A stretch of 24,402 bases of DNA from contig JARRJY010000052.1 of the NCBI GenBank assembly GCA_037388705.1, positions 1 through 24,402 of the forward strand. The letters are read 5' to 3'. The notes under the pieces were generated by a model that did not search any database, was not told the origin of the DNA, and saw only the letters and a program-made list of their open reading frames with translations. The translations under genes were made by a program, and so were the position numbers. Shown in pieces: positions 6,645 through 14,690 of the stretch. Numbering within the stretch: the stretch's first letter is position 1; every line of letters begins with the position of its first letter. The DNA comes from JARRJY01 sp037388705 (GTDB taxonomy: Bacteria > Pseudomonadota > Gammaproteobacteria > UBA6429 > Thiohalophilaceae).

Positions 6645-6933
6645 ACCATTATTTCTTTACACAAAAATTGATATAAAGAATTTTAGTATAATTCCCCGCA
6701 TTATTTTTTTACTTCTTTCCCCCAAGTTGTTGAAATAAATTATCATTTTAAAAGCTTTTAATTTCAGGGCTTAAAAGAATTTTTCATACCTCGTCTTCAT
6801 TCACCCATATGGGTGAATGATATTTATTTTTGTGCATGTATATTTCAAGCTCACCAAAGTAGGGTGGAGTGAGTTTGTGGTGTTGGAGCAGAAACACTAC
6901 ATGGAGAATTTGAGACAAACGGGGAATCAAAAC
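6645..6933. other. AT-rich non-coding stretch before the giant lipoprotein
   Basis: These 289 bases carry no convincing gene. They contain a TATAAT hexamer at 6687-6692 (plus strand) without a good -35 at standard spacing, a pyrimidine-rich tract near 6701-6724, and the perfect 24-bp palindrome at 6797-6820. In-frame ATG codons at 6817 and 6901 could extend the lipoprotein upstream. They are less likely, because the lipoprotein signal peptide is of normal length only from 6934. Confidence 0.6.
6797..6820. promoter_or_regulatory. Perfect 24-bp palindrome (operator or hairpin)
   Basis: Each half-site reads TCATTCACCCAT toward the centre and the two halves are exactly complementary with no spacer. 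It could be the operator of a dimeric regulator. As RNA it could form a hairpin followed by a T-rich run (TATTTATTTTT, 6821-6831), that is, a weak terminator for the upstream gene or a leader structure for the lipoprotein gene. Confidence 0.5.
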
Positions 6934-9900
6934 ATGTCTGCATTTGCTAAAACGGTAAAAACTTTCAAACAAGTCATTTTTGCTATCACAGCTATTACCT
7001 TAACCGCGTGTGGCGGTGGTGGCGGCGGTGGTTCAACTTCACCTACTGCACCAACATCGGTCAGTTTTAGTGGCAATGTTGTTGATGGCCCTGTCATTTA
7101 TGCAGATGTGTCTCTTTATGACCTCACCTATGGAGCCTCGGTCAGCGTAAATAACACTGCTATTGATACAGCCACTACAGATGCGAGTGCAAAGATACAA
7201 GGTTTGTCGATTCCTCTTCCGTTACCAACCGCCCCGTATGCCTATGTTCTTGAGTTTACAGAAAATGTAGGTACAACCCTTGATCTTTCTACCTGCGATG
7301 ATCCGGTTAATCCAACCGCTGCTACCTGTTCTGCCCCAGTTATTAGCACTATGCGTACCGTGTTGACTGATGAAATGATTAGCGGCGGTAAAAATATCTA
7401 TGCAACGCCATTAACGACGATGGCTGTCAATATCGCCTTAACTAAGGCCAAAGGTGGTAGTAGCTATGATAATAACCCGGCAGACGGAACGATTGATGCA
7501 GCAGAATTCAAAGCAGCGGTACAGGATGCCGCATTAGCTGTGACTTCAACTCTTGGCTTTGGTATGGATAGCAGTGTCAATATCTTCGACACCCCCCCAT
7601 TAATTGATGAAACAATTGATTCGCCCGAAGAACAACAGGCAGTTTCCGATTATCGTACGGCAGTTGCGGCTGTATCCGCCATCATCAACGAAATGGATAG
7701 CCAGGCGACTGGTGATGCCGATACGGTTATGACTGAACTGGCTGCTGACCTGTCAGATGGGTTGATCGATGGCCAAGTTGACCCGGATGGTGATGGTGTT
7801 AGTGAACCTAGCCAGGTGTTTTCTGACACGACCATCCAGGTGCTTGATCAGGATCCTGCTACATTAGTGATTCCAGGCACAACAACTACGGTTGCTGAAA
7901 TAGAATCACAACTTGAGGCAGAATCCGAAGCCACTTCTGGTACTTCTGTAACCCTTGATGCGTCAGTAACAACAGAACCAGAGCCTGCATCAACTAATCC
8001 TGATCGTGATAATGATGGTGTTTTAAATGCAGAAGATGCTTTCCCTGATGACGCAACACGAGATACAGATACTGATGGTGATGGCCTGGCAGATCTTGTT
8101 TCTGGATCAAATGTTGGCGCTGATCAGGACGATGATAATGATGGTGTTCTGGACGGTTCAGATGCTTTCCCATTAGACCCAACTGAAACTACCGACACCG
8201 ATGGTGATGGAATTGGTAATAATGCTGATGATAATGATGATGGTGATAGTGCACCTGACGCAACAGATGACTTCCCATTAGATCCAACCAAACAAAACAA
8301 AAGCGATGTTGATAACGATGGTTGGGATGTAGATGCTGATCCAAATGATAATGATAATACTGTTCCAGGTATTGCTTTCGTAGATACCGATGGTGATGGC
8401 CTGGCTGACAATGGCGGTAACCTGCCTGATGGTGACGATGATAACGATGGTGTTACCGATGGTTCTGATGCTTTCCCATTAGATGCCACAGAAACTACTG
8501 ATACGGATGGTGATGGTACTGGTAACAACGCTGATACCGATGATGATGGTGATGGTGTACTAGATAACGCTGATGCATTCCCATTAGACAGCACAGAAAC
8601 TAAAGATACCGACAACGATGGTATCGGTAATAATACAGATGCCGACGACGATGGTGATGGTCTTTCAGATGCGACTGAAGATGCCGCAGCTGCTGATCCT
8701 GATGGTGACGGTAAACCAAACCGTGAAGATATCGACTCTGATGGTGATGGCTACCTGGATAGCGTAGATATTGCGCCATATGACGATACCCAAACCATTA
8801 ACTTTGCCCCGGTTGCGGCAGATCTGTCGATAACAACAGATGAGGATGTAGCTGCAAACGGTTCTGTTTCTGCAACAGATTTAAATAGTGATTCCTTAAC
8901 CTATTCACTGGTTGGTGCTGCATCAAACGGTACCGCGGTTGTAAATGCTGATGGTTCATACAACTACACACCAGCTGCTGATTTCAATGGCTCTGATAGT
9001 TTCACTTTCAAAGCACAGGAAAATGCAACGGCTGATACATACAATTCAAATATTGCAACAGTAACAGTTACCATTAACCCAGTGAATGATGCACCGGTTG
9101 CAGCTGCTGATTCTTCAAGCACCAATGAAGACACAGCCGTTACCACAGGTAATGTTCTGAGTAATGATACAGATACTGAAGGTGACACACTGAGTATCTC
9201 AGCGGCAGATGCTACTTCAGCTAATGGTGGAACGGTTACCAACAACGGTGACGGTACCTTTACGTATACTCCGGCGGCCAACTTTAACGGTAGTGATAGC
9301 TTTGACTACACCGTTTCAGATGGTAATGGTACTGATGTTGGGACTGTGACTATTACCGTGAACGCGGTGAACGATGCACCAACGGCTACCGCCGGTACGT
9401 TGACGGTTGATGAAGACAGCGGTGCGAATGCGGGTACCGTAGCAGGTAGTGATGTTGACGGTGATAGCCTGACGTATGCCGTGGCGACTAATGCTGCAAA
9501 CGGTACAGTAACCATTACCGATGCCAACACCGGTGCGTATACCTATACCCCGAATGCCGACTTCAACGGTTCGGACAGCTTTACCTTCGTGGCGAATGAC
9601 AGCACCGTGGATTCGGCACCGGCAACGGTGGACATCACGGTGAACGCGGTGAACGATGCGCCAGTGGCTACTGCTGGTACGCTGACGGTTGATGAAGACA
9701 GCGGTGCGAATGCAGGTACTGTTGCCGGTAGTGATGTTGATGGTGACAGCCTGACGTATGCCGTGGCGACGAATGCTGCAAACGGTACAGTGACCATCAC
9801 CGATGCCAACACCGGTGCGTATACCTATACCCCGAATGCCGACTTCAACGGTGCTGACAGCTTTACCTTTGTGGCGAATGACGGCACGGTAGACTCTGCT

Positions 9901-11202
9901 GCTGCAACCGTATCTATCACGGTGAACCCGGTGAACGACGCACCAGTGGCAAATGCTGATTCGGCAACTGTACAACCTGATGGCAGTGTCATTATCGATG
10001 TTATTTCGAATGATACGGACGTTGATGGTGATTCACTGAGTGTCACTGCATTAAGTGTAAGTGCACCAACAGGTGGTTCAGGTACAGGAACAGCTGTAGA
10101 TAATGGTGATGGTACGATCACTTATACGGCTACCGGTGATCTTGATACTGAAACAGTTACATTTACCTATACTGCATTTGACGGTACGGTAAGTTCAACT
10201 GCTGCAACGGTGACAGTATACGTTTCAGCAAACCCACCACCGACAGCTAATGCTGGTACGCTAACTGTTGATGAAGATAGTTCTGCCAACCCTGGTACAC
10301 TGACCGCTTCAGATGCAGATGGTATTGCTAGTTACGCCATTGCTTCAGCCGCATCTAACGGTACCGTTACACTGACAGATGCAGCTACAGGTGCGTATAC
10401 CTATACCCCGAATGCTGATTACAACGGTGCGGATAGCTTCACCTTTACCGCAACTGATACAGTAGGTGGTATATCTACGGCTGCGACTATTTCTGTTACA
10501 GTTAACGCGGTGAACGATGCGCCAACGGCTACTGCCGGTACGCTGACCGTTGATGAAGACAGCGGTGCGAATGCAGGAACTGTTGCCGGTAGTGATGTTG
10601 ATGGCGACAGCCTGACCTACGCGGTCGCGACGAATGCTTCAAACGGTACGGTAACCATTACTGATGCCAGCACAGGTGCCTATACCTATACCCCGAATGC
10701 TGATTACAACGGTGCGGACAGTTTCACCTTCGTGGCGAATGACGGTACCGTGGATTCAGTAGCGGCAACCATCGATATCACGGTGAACGCGGTGAACGAT
10801 GCACCAGTTGCGGTTGATGATTCAGCCAGCACAGGTGTAAATAACCCGGTAACAACCGGCAACGTAATGAGTAATGACTCGGATGTTGACGGTGACACGC
10901 TGACAATTACAGCTTTTGATGCCACCTCGGCAAATGGCGGTACAGTAAGCTATAACGGAAATAGTGTTGGTACCTTTACCTATACGCCGGCAACTGACTT
11001 CACTGGTGAGGATACGTTTGGTTATACCTTATCGGATGGTGTGTTAACCGCGACTTGGTTATACCTTATCGGATGGTGTGTTAACCGCGACAGCTACCGT
11101 GACTGTAACCGTAAGCTCGGGTCCGACTGTCGATGTAACTGGTATTTGGAAGCTTACTCACACTGTTACCGCTGTGACACCAAACGGTGGTGCCACCTGT
11201 GA
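6934..11202 (+). CDS. Giant Ca/cadherin-repeat lipoprotein, N-terminal part (frameshifted)
   Basis: The ATG at 6934 follows a GGGGA-type site and gives a lipoprotein signal peptide with lipobox LTAC; Cys26 is followed by seven glycines, as in many surface lipoproteins. Residues about 45-350 are a soluble domain of unknown family. Residues about 355-620 (7999-8790) are thrombospondin type-3-like calcium repeats with many DxDGDG and DxDNDGxxD loops and recurring DAFPLDPTETTDTDGDG. From 8800 on there are eight cadherin/VCBS-like units of about 94 residues (NDAPVA...TVDED...GAYTYTPNADFNGADSFTF...), typical of adhesins. At 11055 the frame is thrown off by a perfect 37-bp tandem duplication and ends in a run of unrelated codons at 11202. 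Dropping one copy restores a single protein of about 2,318 residues ending at 13927. A surface adhesin or structural role is inferred from the repeat types. Confidence 0.85.
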   Translation: MSAFAKTVKTFKQVIFAITAITLTACGGGGGGGSTSPTAPTSVSFSGNVVDGPVIYADVSLYDLTYGASVSVNNTAIDTATTDASAKIQGLSIPLPLPTAPYAYVLEFTENVGTTLDLSTCDDPVNPTAATCSAPVISTMRTVLTDEMISGGKNIYATPLTTMAVNIALTKAKGGSSYDNNPADGTIDAAEFKAAVQDAALAVTSTLGFGMDSSVNIFDTPPLIDETIDSPEEQQAVSDYRTAVAAVSAIINEMDSQATGDADTVMTELAADLSDGLIDGQVDPDGDGVSEPSQVFSDTTIQVLDQDPATLVIPGTTTTVAEIESQLEAESEATSGTSVTLDASVTTEPEPASTNPDRDNDGVLNAEDAFPDDATRDTDTDGDGLADLVSGSNVGADQDDDNDGVLDGSDAFPLDPTETTDTDGDGIGNNADDNDDGDSAPDATDDFPLDPTKQNKSDVDNDGWDVDADPNDNDNTVPGIAFVDTDGDGLADNGGNLPDGDDDNDGVTDGSDAFPLDATETTDTDGDGTGNNADTDDDGDGVLDNADAFPLDSTETKDTDNDGIGNNTDADDDGDGLSDATEDAAAADPDGDGKPNREDIDSDGDGYLDSVDIAPYDDTQTINFAPVAADLSITTDEDVAANGSVSATDLNSDSLTYSLVGAASNGTAVVNADGSYNYTPAADFNGSDSFTFKAQENATADTYNSNIATVTVTINPVNDAPVAAADSSSTNEDTAVTTGNVLSNDTDTEGDTLSISAADATSANGGTVTNNGDGTFTYTPAANFNGSDSFDYTVSDGNGTDVGTVTITVNAVNDAPTATAGTLTVDEDSGANAGTVAGSDVDGDSLTYAVATNAANGTVTITDANTGAYTYTPNADFNGSDSFTFVANDSTVDSAPATVDITVNAVNDAPVATAGTLTVDEDSGANAGTVAGSDVDGDSLTYAVATNAANGTVTITDANTGAYTYTPNADFNGADSFTFVANDGTVDSAAATVSITVNPVNDAPVANADSATVQPDGSVIIDVISNDTDVDGDSLSVTALSVSAPTGGSGTGTAVDNGDGTITYTATGDLDTETVTFTYTAFDGTVSSTAATVTVYVSANPPPTANAGTLTVDEDSSANPGTLTASDADGIASYAIASAASNGTVTLTDAATGAYTYTPNADYNGADSFTFTATDTVGGISTAATISVTVNAVNDAPTATAGTLTVDEDSGANAGTVAGSDVDGDSLTYAVATNASNGTVTITDASTGAYTYTPNADYNGADSFTFVANDGTVDSVAATIDITVNAVNDAPVAVDDSASTGVNNPVTTGNVMSNDSDVDGDTLTITAFDATSANGGTVSYNGNSVGTFTYTPATDFTGEDTFGYTLSDGVLTATWLYLIGWCVNRDSYRDCNRKLGSDCRCNWYLEAYSHCYRCDTKRWCHL
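7999..8790 (+). repeat. Thrombospondin type-3-like calcium repeat array
   Basis: About a dozen aspartate-rich loops (DTDGDG, DDDNDGVLDGSDAFPLD) encoded by repetitive GATGGTGATGG-type DNA. Such arrays bind many calcium ions and form stiff surface stalks in this protein class. Confidence 0.85.
8800..11091 (+). repeat. Eight tandem cadherin/VCBS-like repeats
   Basis: Units of about 282 bases begin with (N)DAP(V/T)A. Unit 3 (9373-9654), unit 4 (9655-9936) and unit 7 (10516-10797) are each exactly 282 bases and almost identical as DNA. The other units share only the protein consensus, which suggests recent duplication or gene conversion among these three. Confidence 0.85.
11018..11091 (+). repeat. 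Perfect 37-bp tandem duplication causing a frameshift
   Basis: The 37-base unit beginning TTGGTTATACC and ending ACCGCGAC occurs at 11018-11054 and again, identical, at 11055-11091. Since 37 is one more than a multiple of three, the second copy shifts the frame by +1. With one copy removed the protein reads smoothly through YTLSDGVLTATATVTVTVSS. Confidence 0.95.
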
Positions 11203-13927
11203 TGACCAGGTGGGTGATTCTGACTTCTTGTACATTACCAATGTCCAGTCAGGTGACAGCGTTACCGTTACCACCGAGGAAGGCATGGTACTGACAGGTA
11301 CAGTTGATGGCTCTGGTGTGGGTACCCTGACTGGTACACATGTAGAATCGATTGCTGACCTTAGTACACCTGATTCGACAGCTACTGGTACAGTTTCAGC
11401 GGATATTTCGTTAGCGTTGACATCCGCGGTTGCTGGCACCAGCATGACAGGTACGCTGCAGATACAGGACAGCTTCAATGGTAGCCTGGAATGTACGGTT
11501 GATTTCGATGTTTCGGCTCAATACGTGTACAAGCAACTGGGTAGTGAAAACTATGACGCCACCTATGCCATCGAACTGGAGGATGAATACGAAGGAAACT
11601 ATGGTGGTGGTATCGAGTCTGGCAAGGACCAGGAAGCGGTACCGCTTGGATTTGTCTTCAACGCGGCCGGTGATGCGGACGGTGAAGTAACATTAATGTT
11701 ACCACCGGATGAATCGACCACGATTACCTCTTCAACCTATGATGCGGCGACTGGTTTCTTCAGCTTCGTCTTGGAACATCAGGATCAGGAAGACTGGGAT
11801 GGTGACAGTGTGATCGATGCGTATAAAGTCATGACTGAAGAGTTCACTGGTATTACGGTCCGCGATCCTGCGACCAGTGGCGCCAATGGTGAACCGACCA
11901 TCAGGATCCATGCGCACAGTGTAGAGCGTCAATACTCTGATGCAGGGCTGACTACGCAAACAGGTGTTGAAAATTTACATTTGCGTGGTTATGGCAAAAT
12001 TCTGGCAGCCAGCGCACACCAGCGTGAAAATATCCAGGAGAAGAACAACAACAAGCCAGTAGACCGTTACTATGTTGGTATTACTAACCCAACGCTGGAA
12101 CGCTCTGCCACGGGAACCCTGTATTACCGCGTATCAGATAGTGGTGTGCTTTGTGAAATTCCTTACATGAACGACACAGCTGTTTCGGGAGGTTACAAGG
12201 AAGCCATTAAAGTGGCTAACATCGATATGTCATTGGAGGAATTCCGTGGTAGTGCTTACTCTTTTGTGAATTGTGATATTTCCAGTGATGGTACGGCTAT
12301 GCCAGCCGATGGCACGCCACTGACGCTGGAAGTTATCGATGATACCGAGAGTAACGGTGTTGGTGTGGGAACGGACGTGGTAGTTGATACCATCAACGTT
12401 AATGTTGAACGCCATGCGGCACCACATATCGCAGGTATTGCCCGTAGCAGTATCGACATCAACGGTGCAAAAGCTTCTGCAACCATGGCCAATGGTGTGA
12501 ATCCAGTATTCGGTTACTTTAATCCCAATGTTGATTTACCAATTAGCTGGGCAGCATTGGCAGGTACTGATACCTACCAGGTCCGTGCGACAGAAGCGGA
12601 TTATTACATTGAACATCGCCTGAGTGGGGCTACCAACAGCAATACTATCCCGGCTGGTTCACTGGATGAGTATAATGAAACTTGGATTAATATAGCTGCC
12701 ATCAAGGATGACGCTACTGCAGCTGATACTAAATCCAATGCGCAAACCTCCAAGGTTTGGGTTAAAGCTGGTGTACTTGGTGTGTTCAATTTCGAGTACG
12801 ATAACTCTAATTTACCAAACTATCTGGACTTCCAGATCGCATTAAATGGTAATGCAGGGTTCCTGGGATGTGAGGTTCCTGTTGGTCCATGGCCATCGTT
12901 GACATGTACTAATGCGTCTGTGGATTATTCTACAGATACCGTGACACTGAACATGAATGATTCGGATGGTAGTGTTACCGGTATTGCAGGTTCATTCACG
13001 CTATACATGAACTTTACAGATAGTGCATCAGGTACTTTATCTGATGGTGTAAGTACTGTAGGTGCGTTCAAGGTTGCCAGGTCAGAAATGCGTATACGTA
13101 CCTTGACCATGTCACACCTGGGTCAACAACGCACCATGGTGGTGTTAGCTAATCCATTTGATCCGTTTAGCTTCACTTCAGCTGCTCTGGAGCGTGCGGA
13201 TGGTGCAAATATTACCTATAACGGTGGTACGGATTCATTGGTCTCAAGCCTATCAATGTGGAGCACAGTTGGTACAAACATAGGTTCCGGTGATGATTTC
13301 TATGATCGTGCCAAGGCCTATAGTTCAATACCGTTTGGAGATGGTATTGCTCCGACTACAGTTAGCTTCTTCTCTCGTAAAGCGAGTGACTGGACCGAGA
13401 TTGGTGGTGGTAATCGCAAATTTGATGGTGGTGATTACGTAGTGACCATGACGGATCCGGGTAATGGTGACACGCTGAAGTACCGCACCAACTATGCCTC
13501 GCCAAATGCGTTGACCAGTAATTACCTGGCACCAAGCATTACCGCGATGACGCTTAATGGAAATAGCTGTGATGGTAGTGGCACCTATGCATGTACCAGT
13601 GCTGACCCGGCTCTAATTACCAGTGGCTCGGTGATCAGCATTAACTGGGCAACAGGTAGCCTGCCAGCCGGTGCGTACTACATGCTACAGTTCACTGAGC
13701 AAAATACGGGAGCAGTGGTTCGTACTGAACTGATGGATACGTCACATCCGCACCTGACGGATAACGGTGATGGTACATTGACCTATTCAAACCCTGATAT
13801 TACTATCGAAACGCCAGAAGCCTGGGAGGTTCAAGTGAGGGTCTTCAACGCTTCAACGTTATCAGCGAGTGATATTATGGCCATTCAGACAGGTACTGAC
13901 TTAAGTTATATTGTAGCGGTACCATAA
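11078..13927 (+). CDS. Giant lipoprotein, C-terminal part (out of frame with the N-terminal part)
   Basis: This frame continues the lipoprotein after the 37-bp duplication: about 945 residues follow TATATVTVTVSSGPTVDVTG. The GTG at 11078 is only the first possible start codon and has no ribosome site, so independent translation is unlikely. The sequence begins with a GIWKLTHTVTAV segment and a cysteine-containing domain, probably all beta. It continues with several segments rich in Thr, Gly and Asp, paired cysteines (GNAGFLGCE...LTCTNAS and SCDGSGTYACTSADP), and ends in a fibronectin-like stretch to VAVP. I recognise no named domain, and no membrane anchor or sorting signal is present at the end. 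A terminator follows 25 bases downstream. If the duplication is an assembly error, this part and 6934-11054 are one intact gene. Confidence 0.8.
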   Translation: MLTATATVTVTVSSGPTVDVTGIWKLTHTVTAVTPNGGATCDDQVGDSDFLYITNVQSGDSVTVTTEEGMVLTGTVDGSGVGTLTGTHVESIADLSTPDSTATGTVSADISLALTSAVAGTSMTGTLQIQDSFNGSLECTVDFDVSAQYVYKQLGSENYDATYAIELEDEYEGNYGGGIESGKDQEAVPLGFVFNAAGDADGEVTLMLPPDESTTITSSTYDAATGFFSFVLEHQDQEDWDGDSVIDAYKVMTEEFTGITVRDPATSGANGEPTIRIHAHSVERQYSDAGLTTQTGVENLHLRGYGKILAASAHQRENIQEKNNNKPVDRYYVGITNPTLERSATGTLYYRVSDSGVLCEIPYMNDTAVSGGYKEAIKVANIDMSLEEFRGSAYSFVNCDISSDGTAMPADGTPLTLEVIDDTESNGVGVGTDVVVDTINVNVERHAAPHIAGIARSSIDINGAKASATMANGVNPVFGYFNPNVDLPISWAALAGTDTYQVRATEADYYIEHRLSGATNSNTIPAGSLDEYNETWINIAAIKDDATAADTKSNAQTSKVWVKAGVLGVFNFEYDNSNLPNYLDFQIALNGNAGFLGCEVPVGPWPSLTCTNASVDYSTDTVTLNMNDSDGSVTGIAGSFTLYMNFTDSASGTLSDGVSTVGAFKVARSEMRIRTLTMSHLGQQRTMVVLANPFDPFSFTSAALERADGANITYNGGTDSLVSSLSMWSTVGTNIGSGDDFYDRAKAYSSIPFGDGIAPTTVSFFSRKASDWTEIGGGNRKFDGGDYVVTMTDPGNGDTLKYRTNYASPNALTSNYLAPSITAMTLNGNSCDGSGTYACTSADPALITSGSVISINWATGSLPAGAYYMLQFTEQNTGAVVRTELMDTSHPHLTDNGDGTLTYSNPDITIETPEAWEVQVRVFNASTLSASDIMAIQTGTDLSYIVAVP

Positions 13928-13952
13928 AGGTAGAAATTGTTTGAACTTAATC

Positions 13953-13979
13953 AATCCCCGGCTTGACCGGGGATTTTTT
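13953..13979 (+). terminator. Rho-independent terminator of the giant lipoprotein gene
   Basis: Perfect 9-bp stem AATCCCCGG (13953-13961) / CCGGGGATT (13967-13975), loop CTTGA, then a T-run to 13979. The T-tail supports plus-strand use only. Confidence 0.93.
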
Positions 13980-14030
13980 ATTTATAGATTGTGAAAAGAG
14001 GTCAACGCTAGGAGTAAACCTGGCAATAGT

Positions 14031-14675
14031 CTACTGGGTATTTACCAGGCCTAACCTGAGGGCTTCCAACGTGGCTTCCGCACGCGAGGATACATTCAGT
14101 TTGCTGTAAATGGTTTTCAGATGTGAAGCAACGGTATTCGGGCTGATATTGAGCGCCCTGGCAGTTTCATTACGGTTCATCCCTTTGGCAATCAGGCTCA
14201 GGATCTCTGTTTCACGGGCAGACAGTTCTGATTCCGGTTTTGCTGCTTGTTGTGCCGACTTATGAAAATAACGGAACATTTTACGTGCAATACTGGGCGA
14301 GATAGGTGGTTCACCCCGGATAATCCCACCCAGGCTATCAATGAATTCATCACTACTTAAATCTTTGAGAAGATAGCCTTCGGCACCAGCTTCAAGGGCA
14401 GGGAACAGGTGTTCATCGTCGTCAAATACCGTGGCAACCACTACGTAGGTTTCTGGGGACTTTTCCTTCAATGTGCGTATAAAATCAACACCGGTACCAT
14501 CCGGCAAGTTAAGGTCGACCACGGCCAGTTCATATTTACCTTTATTTAATAACTGGTTAGCTTGTGCAAGGCTCGCCGCTTGATGAATCCATACCGATTT
14601 AAAAGCAGATTGCAGCATTTCTGATAGCCATTGGCGCGTTTCGGAATGATCTTCCAATAATAATACGTTCTGCAT
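14031..14675 (-). CDS. NarL/FixJ-family response regulator
   Basis: The 214-residue product has a receiver domain (residues 1-120) with acidic pocket Glu8-Asp9, phosphoacceptor Asp54 in VVDLNLPDG, Thr82 and Lys104 in GYLLKD. The C-terminal LuxR-type helix-turn-helix (about 150-210) reads LSARETEILSLIAKGMNRNETARALNISPNTVASHLKTIYSKLNVSSRAEA. Phosphorylation by the upstream kinase should control DNA binding. It begins 15 bases after the kinase stop on the same strand, so the two genes form one operon. AGGT upstream of the ATG is a modest ribosome site. The target genes are not shown; the neighbouring giant lipoprotein gene, convergent to it, is a candidate only by position. Confidence 0.95.
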   Translation of the reverse strand: MQNVLLLEDHSETRQWLSEMLQSAFKSVWIHQAASLAQANQLLNKGKYELAVVDLNLPDGTGVDFIRTLKEKSPETYVVVATVFDDDEHLFPALEAGAEGYLLKDLSSDEFIDSLGGIIRGEPPISPSIARKMFRYFHKSAQQAAKPESELSARETEILSLIAKGMNRNETARALNISPNTVASHLKTIYSKLNVSSRAEATLEALRLGLVNTQ

Positions 14676-14690
14676 AGTATCAAGTACCTG

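Noticed and set aside
8124..10121. Long minus-strand open frames opposite the lipoprotein repeats
   Set aside because: They mirror the repetitive composition of the plus-strand calcium and cadherin repeats and lack starts with ribosome sites.
8800..11091. Regularly spaced repeats resembling an array element
   Set aside because: The period is 282 bases, in frame and coding throughout; it is a protein repeat, not a CRISPR array.
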